From positions 1-6,579 of the forward strand of contig JBHEMZ010000023.1 in NCBI GenBank assembly GCA_046262315.1: a DNA stretch of 6,579 nt, read 5' to 3'. Below the pieces are notes generated by a model. That model was not told where the DNA came from. It saw only the letters and a program-made list of their open reading frames with translations, and made no database searches. Made by a program: the position numbers and the translations under genes. Each line of letters begins with the position of its first letter. Within the stretch, counting starts at the first letter, position 1. Below, one piece after another: positions 1 through 6,014 of this stretch. This DNA is from JACVRM01 sp046262315 (GTDB lineage Bacteria; Actinomycetota; Thermoleophilia; Gaiellales; Gaiellaceae).

Positions 1-73
1 GCGTCTCTTCGAGGCCCTCGCGCAACGAGCCGGCGGCGCCGGGGTGGGTGCGGTCGAGTTCGCCGGCGAGGAC
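1..73 (-). pseudogene. IS256-family transposase, resumption of the C-terminal part (continues off the left edge)
   Basis: Immediately after the IS110-like WVRDRL, the minus-strand frame reads LAGELDRTHPGAAGSLREG followed by LEET up to base 1. This matches the typical IS256-family block LxxELxRxHPGAAxSLREGxEET, which sits roughly 40 residues after the RHKERNV motif in intact transposases. Relative to a normal gene, about 37 codons are missing and have been replaced by the IS110 piece. The piece lies in a different frame from the IS256 N-terminal part but in the same frame as the IS110 fragment, so an in-frame IS110-IS256 fusion is open to the window edge. Confidence 0.75.
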
Positions 74-341
74 CATCAGCCGGTCGCGCACCCACGCCGC
101 ACCGCTCATCATCTCCACGCACGCGGTCACGTCAGGTCCCAGCCGCGCCACCAGGCGCGCGAGGCCGTCCTCGTCGGCCGGCGCCCAGTCCTCGGCAAGC
201 ACTGCGCCATCGGGCGCTCTCGCGCACCAGCGCGCTCGCCGATATGCCCAATCGATTCCCACGTACTCCATGAGGACCTCCCTTCGGGGTTCGCCGGCCA
301 ACCATGGTGCGGCCGACCCGAGGCCCTTCTTCATGACATTC
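74..341 (-). pseudogene. IS110-family transposase, 5' fragment embedded in IS256
   Basis: A second transposase start lies inside the IS256 gene. An ATG at 271 (minus), with a GGGAGGT ribosome-binding site four bases upstream (282-276), begins MEYVGIDWAYRRARWC and runs through ACVEMMSGAAWVRDRL. This is the N-terminus of an IS110-family DEDD (RuvC-like) recombinase: GIDWA carries the first acidic residue (D7) and CVEMMSG the second (the glutamate). After about residue 65 the IS110 pattern stops and IS256 C-terminal sequence takes over in the same frame. The frame is also open upstream to an ATG at 334. Only about 65 of an expected 300-400 or more residues are present, so it cannot be an active IS110 enzyme. 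No bridge-RNA-sized non-coding end is present. Confidence 0.8.
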
Positions 342-1166
342 CTTGTGGCGGATGCAACGCTGGATCGGCACCTCGCCGAGCACCGAGCGGACGGCCTTGC
401 GCAGCGCCTTCGCTCCGTCGAGGACGCAGAGCACGCCCTGGCCCGTGTCGAGGCCTCGCTCGACGAGATCCGCGAGCAGCGCCGTCGCGACGGTCGCGTT
501 CTCGGTTGAGCCTTCCCACAGCCCTAGCGGGACCTTGACGCCGTCGGTCGTGACGCCGAGCGCCACCACGTTCGTCCTTCCCTTCAGCTCGATCCCGTCG
601 AGCATCAGGACCGCCAGGCGCACGTCGTCGAGGCGGCGGGCCATCAGCTCGGAAAGCGCCGCGCGGGTGCGCGCAACGAACGTCCTGGAGATCGCCGACT
701 TCGACGTCGACCGTGCCCCAGCCCCGACCTCCTCGCCGGCCGGCTCCTGGGTGCGCGGATAGCGGCGCGTCGAGACGCCGGCGAGCATCCGTTCCATCAC
801 GACGCGCGAGAGCGGATCGCGGTCGGCGAAGTGGGCGTAGGTCGCGAGCCCGAGCTCGCCCGAGCCGTCGGCCGCCCTTGCGCGCGGACGCTCCACCCCG
901 ACGCGGCGGCCACCGAGCGTCACCTCGCCGGCCTCGCGGCCGTGACGGTGAGCGGTCCGCTGCGAATCGTGCTTGCCCCTCGGGCCCACGACGTCTTCGA
1001 CCTCCTCGTCCATCAACTCGGCCAGCACACCGAGCCCGACGCCGACCGACAGCGCCATCAGCCCCTCCTGGGCGGCGCCGGCCAGCTCTCCGAGCGCCTC
1101 CCGCACCCGCGGCGGCAGCTCCTCCGTCGTGGTCGCGGCCTGCGCGACCGGTACGTTCTCCTTCAC
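342..1166 (-). pseudogene. IS256-family transposase, N-terminal 275 residues before disruption
   Basis: This encodes the first three quarters of a DDE transposase of the IS256/mutator family, which cuts and joins element ends. The GTG start at 1166 is preceded by an ideal AAGGAGGA ribosome-binding site six bases upstream, so the start is secure. Residues 1-60 form the helical N-terminal region. The catalytic core shows the first aspartate in DGIELKGRT (D190), the family motif GLWEGSTENATV near 215-226, the second aspartate in LDGAKALRKAV (D250), and the following VPIQRCIRHKE (266-276). In the family this last motif continues as RNVxDHLPE; here the frame runs instead into unrelated sequence and stops at 132, giving a 344-residue product with a nonsense tail. 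The catalytic glutamate, which lies further C-terminal, is never reached in this frame. Confidence 0.9.
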
Positions 1167-1172
1167 GGCGGT

Positions 1173-1180
1173 TCCTCCTT
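1173..1180 (-). promoter_or_regulatory. Ribosome-binding site of the IS256 transposase
   Basis: AAGGAGGA on the minus strand, six bases from the GTG start at 1166. It fixes the start codon against the in-frame alternatives further in. Confidence 0.85.
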
Positions 1181-1205
1181 AGATCTTGAGCGGATCGCGC
1201 CGCAC

Positions 1206-1220
1206 GCTCCCAACGGGAGC
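1206..1220. repeat. Perfect hairpin in the IS256 leader
   Basis: GCTCCC and GGGAGC are separated by a three-base loop, between the presumed element end and the transposase start. It has no T-tract on either side. It could fold in the transposase leader RNA and damp read-through transcription from outside; that role is inference. Confidence 0.45.
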
Positions 1221-1292
1221 GGACGGCGCAGGAGGGACCGCCGTCAAGTTCTACGAGCTACGGGACAACCTCCGACAGCGAGGGCGTGAGAC

Positions 1293-1694
1293 TCAAGTGT
1301 TTCCCCGAGGCCGTGCCTCTGCCGCGTGAGCACCACCGTCTGTTCTGACGGATGCCGCGAACTCCACGAGCCGACAAAGAGCGTTCACGAGACGCATCTG
1401 ATCGATCGTTCGACAGCGCGCCTCAAGAAGACGCGGGCTCGCTACCAGGATTGCAAGACAGCGAGCGCGCGAGATGGCCACGTTGAGACGGTTGCGAGAG
1501 AACAGGAATTCGAGGTTCCGCGGCACGTCCGCGCCACTGGAGGTGGCCATTGAGAAGAAGACGATGGGCGCCTCCCGGCCCTGGAACTTGTCGACGGTCC
1601 CGACTCGCACGGCGTCCGGAAGAGCATCGCGCAGGCAGCGCACCTGTTCGTTGTACGGCGCAACCACCATGAAGTCGTCCACGGCGCCGGACCC
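1293..1694 (-). pseudogene. C-terminal fragment of a superfamily-1 helicase / RecB-like nuclease (TM0106 type)
   Basis: About 130 residues on the minus strand match the end of a DNA2/NAM7-type helicase domain (AAA_12). In order they contain DDFMVVAPYNEQVRCL; motif V as GTVDKFQGREAPIVFFS; a GADVPRNLEFLFSRNRL linker; motif VI as LNVAISRARC; and the tail VASPRLLEARCRTIDQMRLV followed by NALCRLVEFA. This combination, especially the closing RCRTxxQMRLVNALCRxVE, is what I associate with the C-terminus of TM0106-family RecB-like nuclease-helicases, proteins of roughly a thousand residues or more. The stop at 1293 is probably native. Upstream of about 1690 the frame remains open, but it is antisense to a substrate-binding protein and no longer looks like helicase. 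The Walker A, Walker B and nuclease domains are absent, so the remnant cannot work. Confidence 0.85.
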
Positions 1695-2803
1695 GAACTT
1701 CCTCGAGAAGCTGACAGGGCCATGGACGAGCCCGGTCCCGGCAGGAACGCCGTGGCACGTCGTGCGCTCGACGCCGATCCCGGGGACCGGGCCGTACCGC
1801 ATCGCCCATGCCAACAGGCGCGAGATCCGGTACGTCCGCAATCCATATTTTCGCGAGTGGTCGCATGCGGCGCAGCCGGCGGGCAAGCCGGACGTGATCG
1901 TCATGCGCTTCGGCCTGGACGCGGCGCGCGAAGTTCGCGAGGTCGAGAGCGGACGCGCGGACTGGACGGCAGACGGCGTACCGGCGGAGCTGGTGCGCGA
2001 GGTGACGACCAAGGTTCACGAGTCAACTGCACACGAGGCCCGGCTCCGAGACCGAGTTCCTCCAGCTGAACACGACGCTGCCCCCGTTCGACGACGTCCG
2101 CGTCCGTCGCGCGCTGAACCACGCGATCGACCGAAACGTCGTCGTACGCCTCTGGGGCGGCCCCGCTGTCGCGAGCGCGACCTGCCAGGTCCTGCCGCCG
2201 GGCGTGCTCGGCTTCCGTCCGTACTGTCCGTACACGGAGCGCCCGCGTTCGAACGGCCGCTGGTCACGACCCGACGTTGCAATCGCGCGACGGCTCATTG
2301 CGGCTTCCGGCACGTCGGGTGACGAGGTGACCGTCTGCGGCTCGTCCGACGATCCGATTGCGCAGCACAGGGTGGTCCCATACGTCGTCTCAGTTCTGCG
2401 CCGGCTCGGCTTCCGCGCAAGGGCGCACCTCATGCCGTCCTCGTATTTCGAGCGCGCAGGCCCGGGCGTTTTCCGCCGCATCCAGATGACGCCGCCCGGG
2501 TGGGCCGACAACAGGGCGTACAACTTCTTCGCAGTCTGGCTCGCATGCGACGCCGCGCTGAACCACCGCTGGTTCTGCGATCGGGCGCTCGACCGCGCAA
2601 TCGAGGAAGCGCAGAGCCTTGAGTCGACGGACCCGCACAAAGCGGCCGCTCGCTGGGCCGCGCTCGACCGGAAGCTTGTCGACCGCGCGGCCTGGGTCCC
2701 GCTCGTCAATCCGCGTGCGATCGACTTTCTCTCCGCGCGCGTCGGGAACTACCAGCACCATCACGTGCTCGGGCTGATCGCGGATCAGCTCACGGTGCGC
2801 TGA
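1687..2803 (+). pseudogene. ABC transporter substrate-binding protein, family 5, 5'-truncated and frameshifted
   Basis: Remains of an extracellular solute-binding protein of the SBP_bac_5 (peptide/nickel) family, which would deliver ligand to an ABC permease. Recognisable blocks are DPNFLEKL (from 1690), PIPGTGPYRIA, VRNPYFREWSHAAQPAGKPD and GRADWTADGVPAELVREVTT (to 2010). A one-base insertion then shifts the frame, and the protein continues as RFTSQLHTRPGSETEFLQLN, FDDVRVRRALNHAIDRNVV (the classic family motif), a cysteine pair in TCQVLPPGVLGFRPYCPYT, and the C-terminal VPLVNPRAIDFLSARVGNYQ to the TGA at 2801. The second frame has no stop from 2012 to 2803. The signal peptide, lipobox and most of the first lobe are missing: sequence upstream of about 1687 belongs to the opposite-strand helicase fragment. 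No permease or ATPase gene is nearby. Confidence 0.88.
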
Positions 2804-2813
2804 GCGTTCCGGA

Positions 2814-2829
2814 CCCGCGCGAACGCGGG
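2814..2829 (+). terminator. Candidate hairpin downstream of the binding-protein pseudogene
   Basis: CCCGCG, loop CGAA, CGCGGG: a perfect six-base-pair GC stem eleven bases after the stop codon. There is no T-tract, so it is at best a weak or factor-dependent terminator. Confidence 0.4.
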
Positions 2830-2898
2830 AACCTCTCCAGCGCCTTCGCGCCAGCAGCGATCACCGCGGCCGCGAGCTGCTGTGGCTCATGGGGCGTA

Positions 2899-3906
2899 GT
2901 GTCGGCCTCGATGTTTTCTTTCACTGTGGTGGCGACCACCGGCGAGCGGTTCAGCGACTTCGCGCCCTACGTCGCTTCCGTCAACGACGCCGGTACTGTG
3001 GCGTTCCAGGCAGCGCTTCGGGTCGGCGGCTCCGGGGTCTTCGCCGGTGTCGGCGGAGAGGTCGTGGAGCTGGTCAGGCAATCCCTCCACGCAGGCGTCA
3101 CGAGCCATCCCGACCTGAACGACGCGGGGGACACGAGCTTTTACGGCGAGCTTCCGCGCGGCGGTCAGGGCGTGTTCCTCCGCCGAGACGGGCGTTTGCA
3201 CGTTGTGTCGGACACTCACGGCGCTTTCGCGTCGATCGGCCCGCTTGGCCCCACGATGAACGAGGCAGGCACCGTGGCCTTCCGCGCGGATTCCGCGGAC
3301 CGAGTGAGCGGCATCTTCGCCGGCGACGGTGCCGCCGTTACGACGGTTGCCGACACCAGCGGCCCTTGGAGCCGGTTCCATGGCCTCCCCGTGATCACGG
3401 ACGACGATACGGTCGTGTTCCGAGCCGATTGCAAGGATGGCGTCCAGCGGATCTACGCAGGCCGCGGCGGATCGATCCGGACGGTCGCGGAGACCGGGGA
3501 GCGATTCGCATCCCTCGGCCTCTTTCCGTCTGCGAATGAGGGCGGAACCGTGGCGTTCGCGGCGACGCTGCGAGGCGGAGGGGCGGGAATCTTCACCGAC
3601 GATGACGGGCGAATCACGCGCGTCACCGAGGCAGAGGGCGCATTCGAAGCGTATCGCGGCGCCCTGATCACGAATGCCGGTGCTGTCGTGATGATCGCGA
3701 CTCCGCGAGGTGCGAGCCTCGGCCTCTTCGGCGGCCCAGACCCCGAAGCGGACCGGATCCTGGCTCTCGGAGACTCGCTCTTTGGCTCCACGGTCGAGGA
3801 CTTCGCAGCGAACCCGGTCTCGGTCAATGCGTCCGGCCAGGTAGCGATCAGGGCACGCCTCGCCGACGGACGGCACGTGGTCCTGAGGGCCGATCCCGCC
3901 CGTTGA
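2899..3906 (+). CDS. NxxGxxxF tandem-repeat protein (beta-propeller-like), hypothetical
   Basis: The 335-residue protein is almost wholly built from about seven copies of a 45-51-residue unit. Each unit begins with a N-x-x-G-x-V-A-F-like motif and is followed by a G-[VI]-F turn: NDAGTVAF (29), NDAGDTSF (74), NEAGTVAF (121), TDDDTVVF (168), NEGGTVAF (213), TNAGAVVM (258) and NASGQVAI (310). This matches the 'choice-of-anchor tandem repeat NxxGxxxF' group; the spacing suggests a seven-bladed propeller, which is inference. Repeats 4, 6 and 7 are degenerate. Biochemical function is unknown. No signal peptide, membrane helix or C-terminal anchor is visible, although relatives are often exported. 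The start is uncertain: GTG at 2899, or ATG at 2911 (giving MFSFTVVATTGERF); neither has a good ribosome-binding site. It is the only intact gene on the plus strand here. Confidence 0.82.
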   Translation: MSASMFSFTVVATTGERFSDFAPYVASVNDAGTVAFQAALRVGGSGVFAGVGGEVVELVRQSLHAGVTSHPDLNDAGDTSFYGELPRGGQGVFLRRDGRLHVVSDTHGAFASIGPLGPTMNEAGTVAFRADSADRVSGIFAGDGAAVTTVADTSGPWSRFHGLPVITDDDTVVFRADCKDGVQRIYAGRGGSIRTVAETGERFASLGLFPSANEGGTVAFAATLRGGGAGIFTDDDGRITRVTEAEGAFEAYRGALITNAGAVVMIATPRGASLGLFGGPDPEADRILALGDSLFGSTVEDFAANPVSVNASGQVAIRARLADGRHVVLRADPAR

Positions 3907-3964
3907 CGTCTGAGACGCGGGCGAGCACCAAGCATCTCGTACGACCGGAGCCTGGGACGGCTAT

Positions 3965-3985
3965 GGCACCGTCAGCGGCGGTGCC
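3965..3985 (+). terminator. Candidate hairpin after the NxxGxxxF gene
   Basis: GGCACCG and CGGTGCC, a seven-base-pair perfect stem with a seven-base loop, lie about 60 bases after the stop of the repeat protein. No T-tract follows, so the terminator role is tentative. Confidence 0.35.
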
Positions 3986-4060
3986 GCGAGCGTCGGCTGG
4001 TTTGCGCAATGTCTGGTTCCGCCCATCTCAGGCTTTCGACTTCGCCCGAAAGCTTTGGCT

Positions 4061-4088
4061 CAAGCGTCGTCAGGTCAGGCGACGCTTG
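4061..4088. repeat. Nine-base-pair inverted repeat with a tandem TCAGG loop
   Basis: CAAGCGTCG (4061-4069) pairs perfectly with CGACGCTTG (4080-4088); the ten-base loop is exactly TCAGG twice. It sits in the gene-poor stretch upstream of the globin remnant. It could be an operator-like dyad or an RNA hairpin; nothing in the sequence decides. Confidence 0.5.
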
Positions 4089-4145
4089 TGCATCTCGACT
4101 GGCATACGCACGAGCGAGCGCCTCGCGCAGCTCGTCGAGGCTCGA

Positions 4146-4536
4146 GGTCTCGACGCAATCGAATCGGTGGTCGAATCGTTCGTGGCTCGCTGCGCCGGTG
4201 ACGACCGCATCAAACGGCAAGTTCGAGCGAAGCGACATCCCGCGGCTCAAGAAGATGCTCGTCGATCAGGTCTGCGAGGCGGCCGCCGGCCCGTGCACCT
4301 ACACGGGTCGCAATATGAAAGAGACGCACCTCGGCATGGGTGTCACGGCCGGAGAGTACGACGCGCTCGTCGAGGACCTCATCGCCACGCTTGATGAGTT
4401 TGGGGTTCCTACGGCGGACCAAGAGGAGCTGCTCGGTCTCGTCGCGCCGATGCGCGGCGACATCGTCGAAGTGGAGTCTGCGGAGACCGGGCTCCCTCTT
4501 CCTGACAGCTACCAGCCGGCGCCGGCGCTGCGCTGA
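4146..4536 (+). pseudogene. Group 1 truncated haemoglobin with a one-base frameshift
   Basis: Two adjoining frames together spell a truncated (2/2) haemoglobin, a small haem protein used for oxygen or NO chemistry. Frame one gives GLDAIESVVESFVARCAGDD then RI (from 4146). After one extra A in the run at 4212-4214 the second frame gives NGKFERSDIPRLKKMLVDQV, CEAAAGPCTYTGRNMKETHL, GMGVTAGEYDALVEDLIATL and a tail ending PDSYQPAPALR at the TGA (4534-4536). The histidine of KETHLGMG is the expected proximal haem ligand, and GPCTYTGR is the usual E-F helix signature. About 129 residues are recognisable, close to full family length, so only the first few residues (normally like LYERLGG) are missing; the codons there read ERLAQLVEAR, and no start codon with a ribosome-binding site is evident. 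As read, no functional globin is made, unless the extra A is a base-calling error. Confidence 0.87.
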
Positions 4537-4630
4537 TCCGCGACGTCGCCGAGAGGCACGTCGGCGTCAGTCGCAAGGAGCCGCCGCTATCGGCGCACCC
4601 ACCCCAGGGTGGCTTGGACGACGACGAAGC

Positions 4631-4663
4631 GGTCGCTAATGGGTCCACATCGCGCCCGCGCCA
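4631..4663. repeat. Degenerate 33-bp repeat, copy A
   Basis: Aligned without gaps to 5951-5983 it matches at 25 of 33 positions, sharing the opening GGTCGC, the triplet GGG and the core ATCGCGCCC. The two copies are in the same orientation and flank the TPR gene. Confidence 0.5.
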
Positions 4664-4693
4664 TGGATTTTATAAAAGACCCTGCTAATCAGA

Positions 4694-4709
4694 GGATTTT
4701 CGGATTTTC
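4694..4709. repeat. Perfect tandem octamer
   Basis: GGATTTTC occurs twice back to back in an AT-richer island (about 4663-4712) that contrasts with the GC-rich surroundings and also contains the palindrome TTTTATAAAA (4668-4677). Confidence 0.6.
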
Positions 4710-4764
4710 TTGTGGAGGGCGTGGGGACGATATGAACCCGTGACAGTTGCGCGGGGATGAGCGC

Positions 4765-5778
4765 TCAACCCAGCACGGCATGCGCCAGCTCGACGGCGTC
4801 TTCTAGCGAGCGTGCCGCTCCTCGAGCTTCGAGCTCCTGCGCGTGCTCGCCGGGCACGGCTTGTCTCGCCCTCGACCGCACCTGCTCTGAAAGCTCGTCA
4901 CCGGGATCCGGCGTGAGCCCGGCCAGTTCGTACTGCCGTTCCGCGGCTGCGGCCAGCTCGATGCTCTCCTCGTGGCGACCGCGGAACCCCGCGAGCGTCG
5001 CCGCGCTCGCGAGGAGGCTCGGCAGGAGGTAGCGGCTGCTCATCGCCTCAGCGAGGTCGAGCGCCTGCCGCAAGTACTGCGCGGCGCCGTCGTAGTCGCC
5101 GGCTTCGGCGGCGAGATCGCCGAGATTCGCGAGCTCGCCTGCCTGGCCGACGACGTTGCCGGCAGCCCGATACAGCTCGACGTTCTCTTGGAACCGGTGG
5201 ATTGCCGTGGCTATGTCTCCCGCTGTATGCGCCGCCCACGCGAGCATGTGCACCGCTCCCGGCTTGATGGTTGGATCGTCGGGTAGCAGCTCGAGCATCC
5301 GCTCTGCGTGACGGGCAATGCGAGGCGCATCACCGTCGCGGAACGCGATCCGCGCGAGGTTCATCTCCGCGCGTGCAGCAGTCCTGACGTCTCCGCCGCT
5401 CTCGGCGGATGCGAGCGCGGCCCCCGTCGCAGCGGTCGCCGCCTGATCTCCCTGTCGGAATGCCAGCTCACCCACGGTGAGCTGCGCACGAGCGAGCGCC
5501 ACGGGTACGGCGTCCCGTGATACGTGCGCGAGAACGTGCTCGGCGAGAGCTCGCACCTCGTCGACACGGCCGCCGCTTTGCGCATACCGACTCAACGACC
5601 CGACCAGACGGAGTGCTGCTGGGTGCTCGCCCGCACCGAGCAGCACGTCTGCCGCTTCTCCGAGCTCGCCGGCGTGTGCATCGAGTCGCGTGCTCCACCT
5701 GGCGGCGTCCGCGCCGAGAACGTGCGCATCAACCTCCTCGGCAAGGTCAACGATCGCACGCGCCTTGGAAACGTCCAC
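4765..5778 (-). CDS. TPR-repeat protein, stand-alone
   Basis: This encodes an all-helical protein of about 337 residues, probably a cytoplasmic protein-interaction scaffold. The N-terminal part (AARWSTRLDAHAGELGEAADV) resembles the link between the ATPase and TPR parts of large AfsR/LuxR-type regulators, and the rest is tetratricopeptide-like. Helical pairs lie near residues 96-129, 136-169, 175-208, 215-248 (clearest: ELANLGDLAAEAGDYDGAAQ) and 256-289, followed by LTPDPGDE and a charged helical tail. No DNA-binding, kinase or ATPase domain is present, so regulation is only a guess. GTG at 5778 is preferred: a GAGGAGG site (5790-5784) lies five bases upstream and overlaps the alternative GTG at 5784. 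The high GC at third codon positions and clean frame indicate an intact gene, unlike its neighbours. It converges on the globin remnant. Confidence 0.83.
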   Translation of the reverse strand: MDVSKARAIVDLAEEVDAHVLGADAARWSTRLDAHAGELGEAADVLLGAGEHPAALRLVGSLSRYAQSGGRVDEVRALAEHVLAHVSRDAVPVALARAQLTVGELAFRQGDQAATAATGAALASAESGGDVRTAARAEMNLARIAFRDGDAPRIARHAERMLELLPDDPTIKPGAVHMLAWAAHTAGDIATAIHRFQENVELYRAAGNVVGQAGELANLGDLAAEAGDYDGAAQYLRQALDLAEAMSSRYLLPSLLASAATLAGFRGRHEESIELAAAAERQYELAGLTPDPGDELSEQVRSRARQAVPGEHAQELEARGAARSLEDAVELAHAVLG

Positions 5779-5783
5779 AACCA

Positions 5784-5790
5784 CCTCCTC
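5784..5790 (-). promoter_or_regulatory. Ribosome-binding site of the TPR gene
   Basis: GAGGAGG on the minus strand, five bases from the GTG at 5778. It decides against the GTG at 5784, which it overlaps. Confidence 0.75.
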
Positions 5791-5849
5791 GTGAAAGAGG
5801 CAGATTCTCTACTGCCGACGCAGTTGCCGCGCCTCTTCGTTTCGGATGT

Positions 5850-5855
5850 TGTCAA
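5850..5855 (-). promoter_or_regulatory. Possible -35 element upstream of the TPR gene
   Basis: A perfect TTGACA on the minus strand, about 70 bases upstream of the TPR start. No matching -10 is seen at 16-18 bases, so the promoter call is weak. Confidence 0.25.
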
Positions 5856-5950
5856 CTCGGTGCTTGAAGAAGCGGGTGCGATGCGTCGAACCCCTGACCT
5901 TCCGTACCACTAGGAATTCCATTCCACGGAAGATTCAACGGCGATCGAGT

Positions 5951-5983
5951 GGTCGCCATCGGGCACATATCGCGCCCCCGCTA
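5951..5983. repeat. Degenerate 33-bp repeat, copy B
   Basis: Partner of 4631-4663 (25 of 33 positions identical, same orientation). Copy B is followed immediately by the strong terminator hairpin; copy A is followed by an AT-richer, imperfectly self-complementary stretch in the equivalent place. Confidence 0.5.
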
Positions 5984-5986
5984 CTG

Positions 5987-6012
5987 GAAAAGCCCCGGAA
6001 ACGGGGCTTTTC
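5987..6012. terminator. Strong bidirectional intrinsic terminator
   Basis: GAAAAGCCCCG, loop GAAA, CGGGGCTTTTC: an eleven-base-pair perfect stem with an A-tract on one side and a T-tract on the other, so it can terminate on either strand. On the minus strand it would stop transcripts coming out of the IS66 element. No plus-strand gene ends just before it, which suggests that the gene it originally served was removed or displaced. Confidence 0.85.
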
Positions 6013-6014
6013 GG

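Larger units (their letters stand above)
1..1270 (-). mobile_element. IS256-family element, partial, interrupted by an IS110 fragment
   Basis: Transposase-coding sequence of the IS256 (mutator) family fills this stretch on the minus strand. The 5' non-coding leader lies at about 1167-1270 and the other end is outside the window. The terminal repeat cannot be fixed because only one end is visible; the stretch just before the leader, including the minus-strand motif GTAGAACTTGACGG (1254-1241), is a plausible terminal region. The neighbouring helicase fragment ends at 1293, so the element border should lie between about 1245 and 1292. The transposase is not intact (see the separate entries), so the copy is very likely dead. 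Confidence 0.7.
3907..4145. other. Stretch without a defensible gene
   Basis: About 240 bases between the repeat protein and the globin remnant. Reading frames are open on both strands, as expected at this GC content, but none shows a recognisable motif or a start with a ribosome-binding site. It contains the two inverted repeats listed separately. An in-frame plus-strand extension from the TTG at 3903 or the ATG at 3963 would reach the globin, but its sequence (arginine-rich, no motif) does not resemble a globin N-terminus. Confidence 0.5.

Noticed and set aside
713..1189. Plus-strand Arg/Pro-rich frame opposite the IS256 transposase
   Set aside because: Its composition is typical of an antisense shadow of a GC-rich gene.
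1474..1680. Apparent N-terminus of the binding protein on the plus strand
   Set aside because: It is antisense to helicase motifs V and VI, with no signal peptide or ribosome-binding site.
1700..2012. Apparent N-terminal extension of the helicase fragment on the minus strand
   Set aside because: It is antisense to well-conserved binding-protein blocks and shows no helicase motif.
2887..3876. A 329-codon open frame on the minus strand opposite the NxxGxxxF gene
   Set aside because: It is rich in Arg, Asp and Glu and has no recognisable motif, while the plus strand has clear repeats; it is a GC-driven antisense shadow.
3972..4250. Minus-strand 92-codon frame containing VETSSLDELREALARAYASR
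   Set aside because: The middle looks protein-like, but it starts antisense to the globin, has no ribosome-binding site, and I cannot assign a family; kept only as a check under the globin N-terminus finding.
4639..4743. Small plus-strand frame starting MGPHRARAMDF and ending at 4743
   Set aside because: It has no ribosome-binding site and runs through the degenerate repeat and the AT-richer island; a chance frame is more likely.
4711..4790. A complete tRNA gene on the minus strand
   Set aside because: Only a damaged T-arm-like and acceptor-like 3' portion can be seen; no anticodon arm or D-arm follows, and the body would overlap the end of the TPR gene.
5524..5913. Plus-strand 129-codon frame opposite the TPR start
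   Set aside because: It lies antisense to the TPR gene and has no motif.
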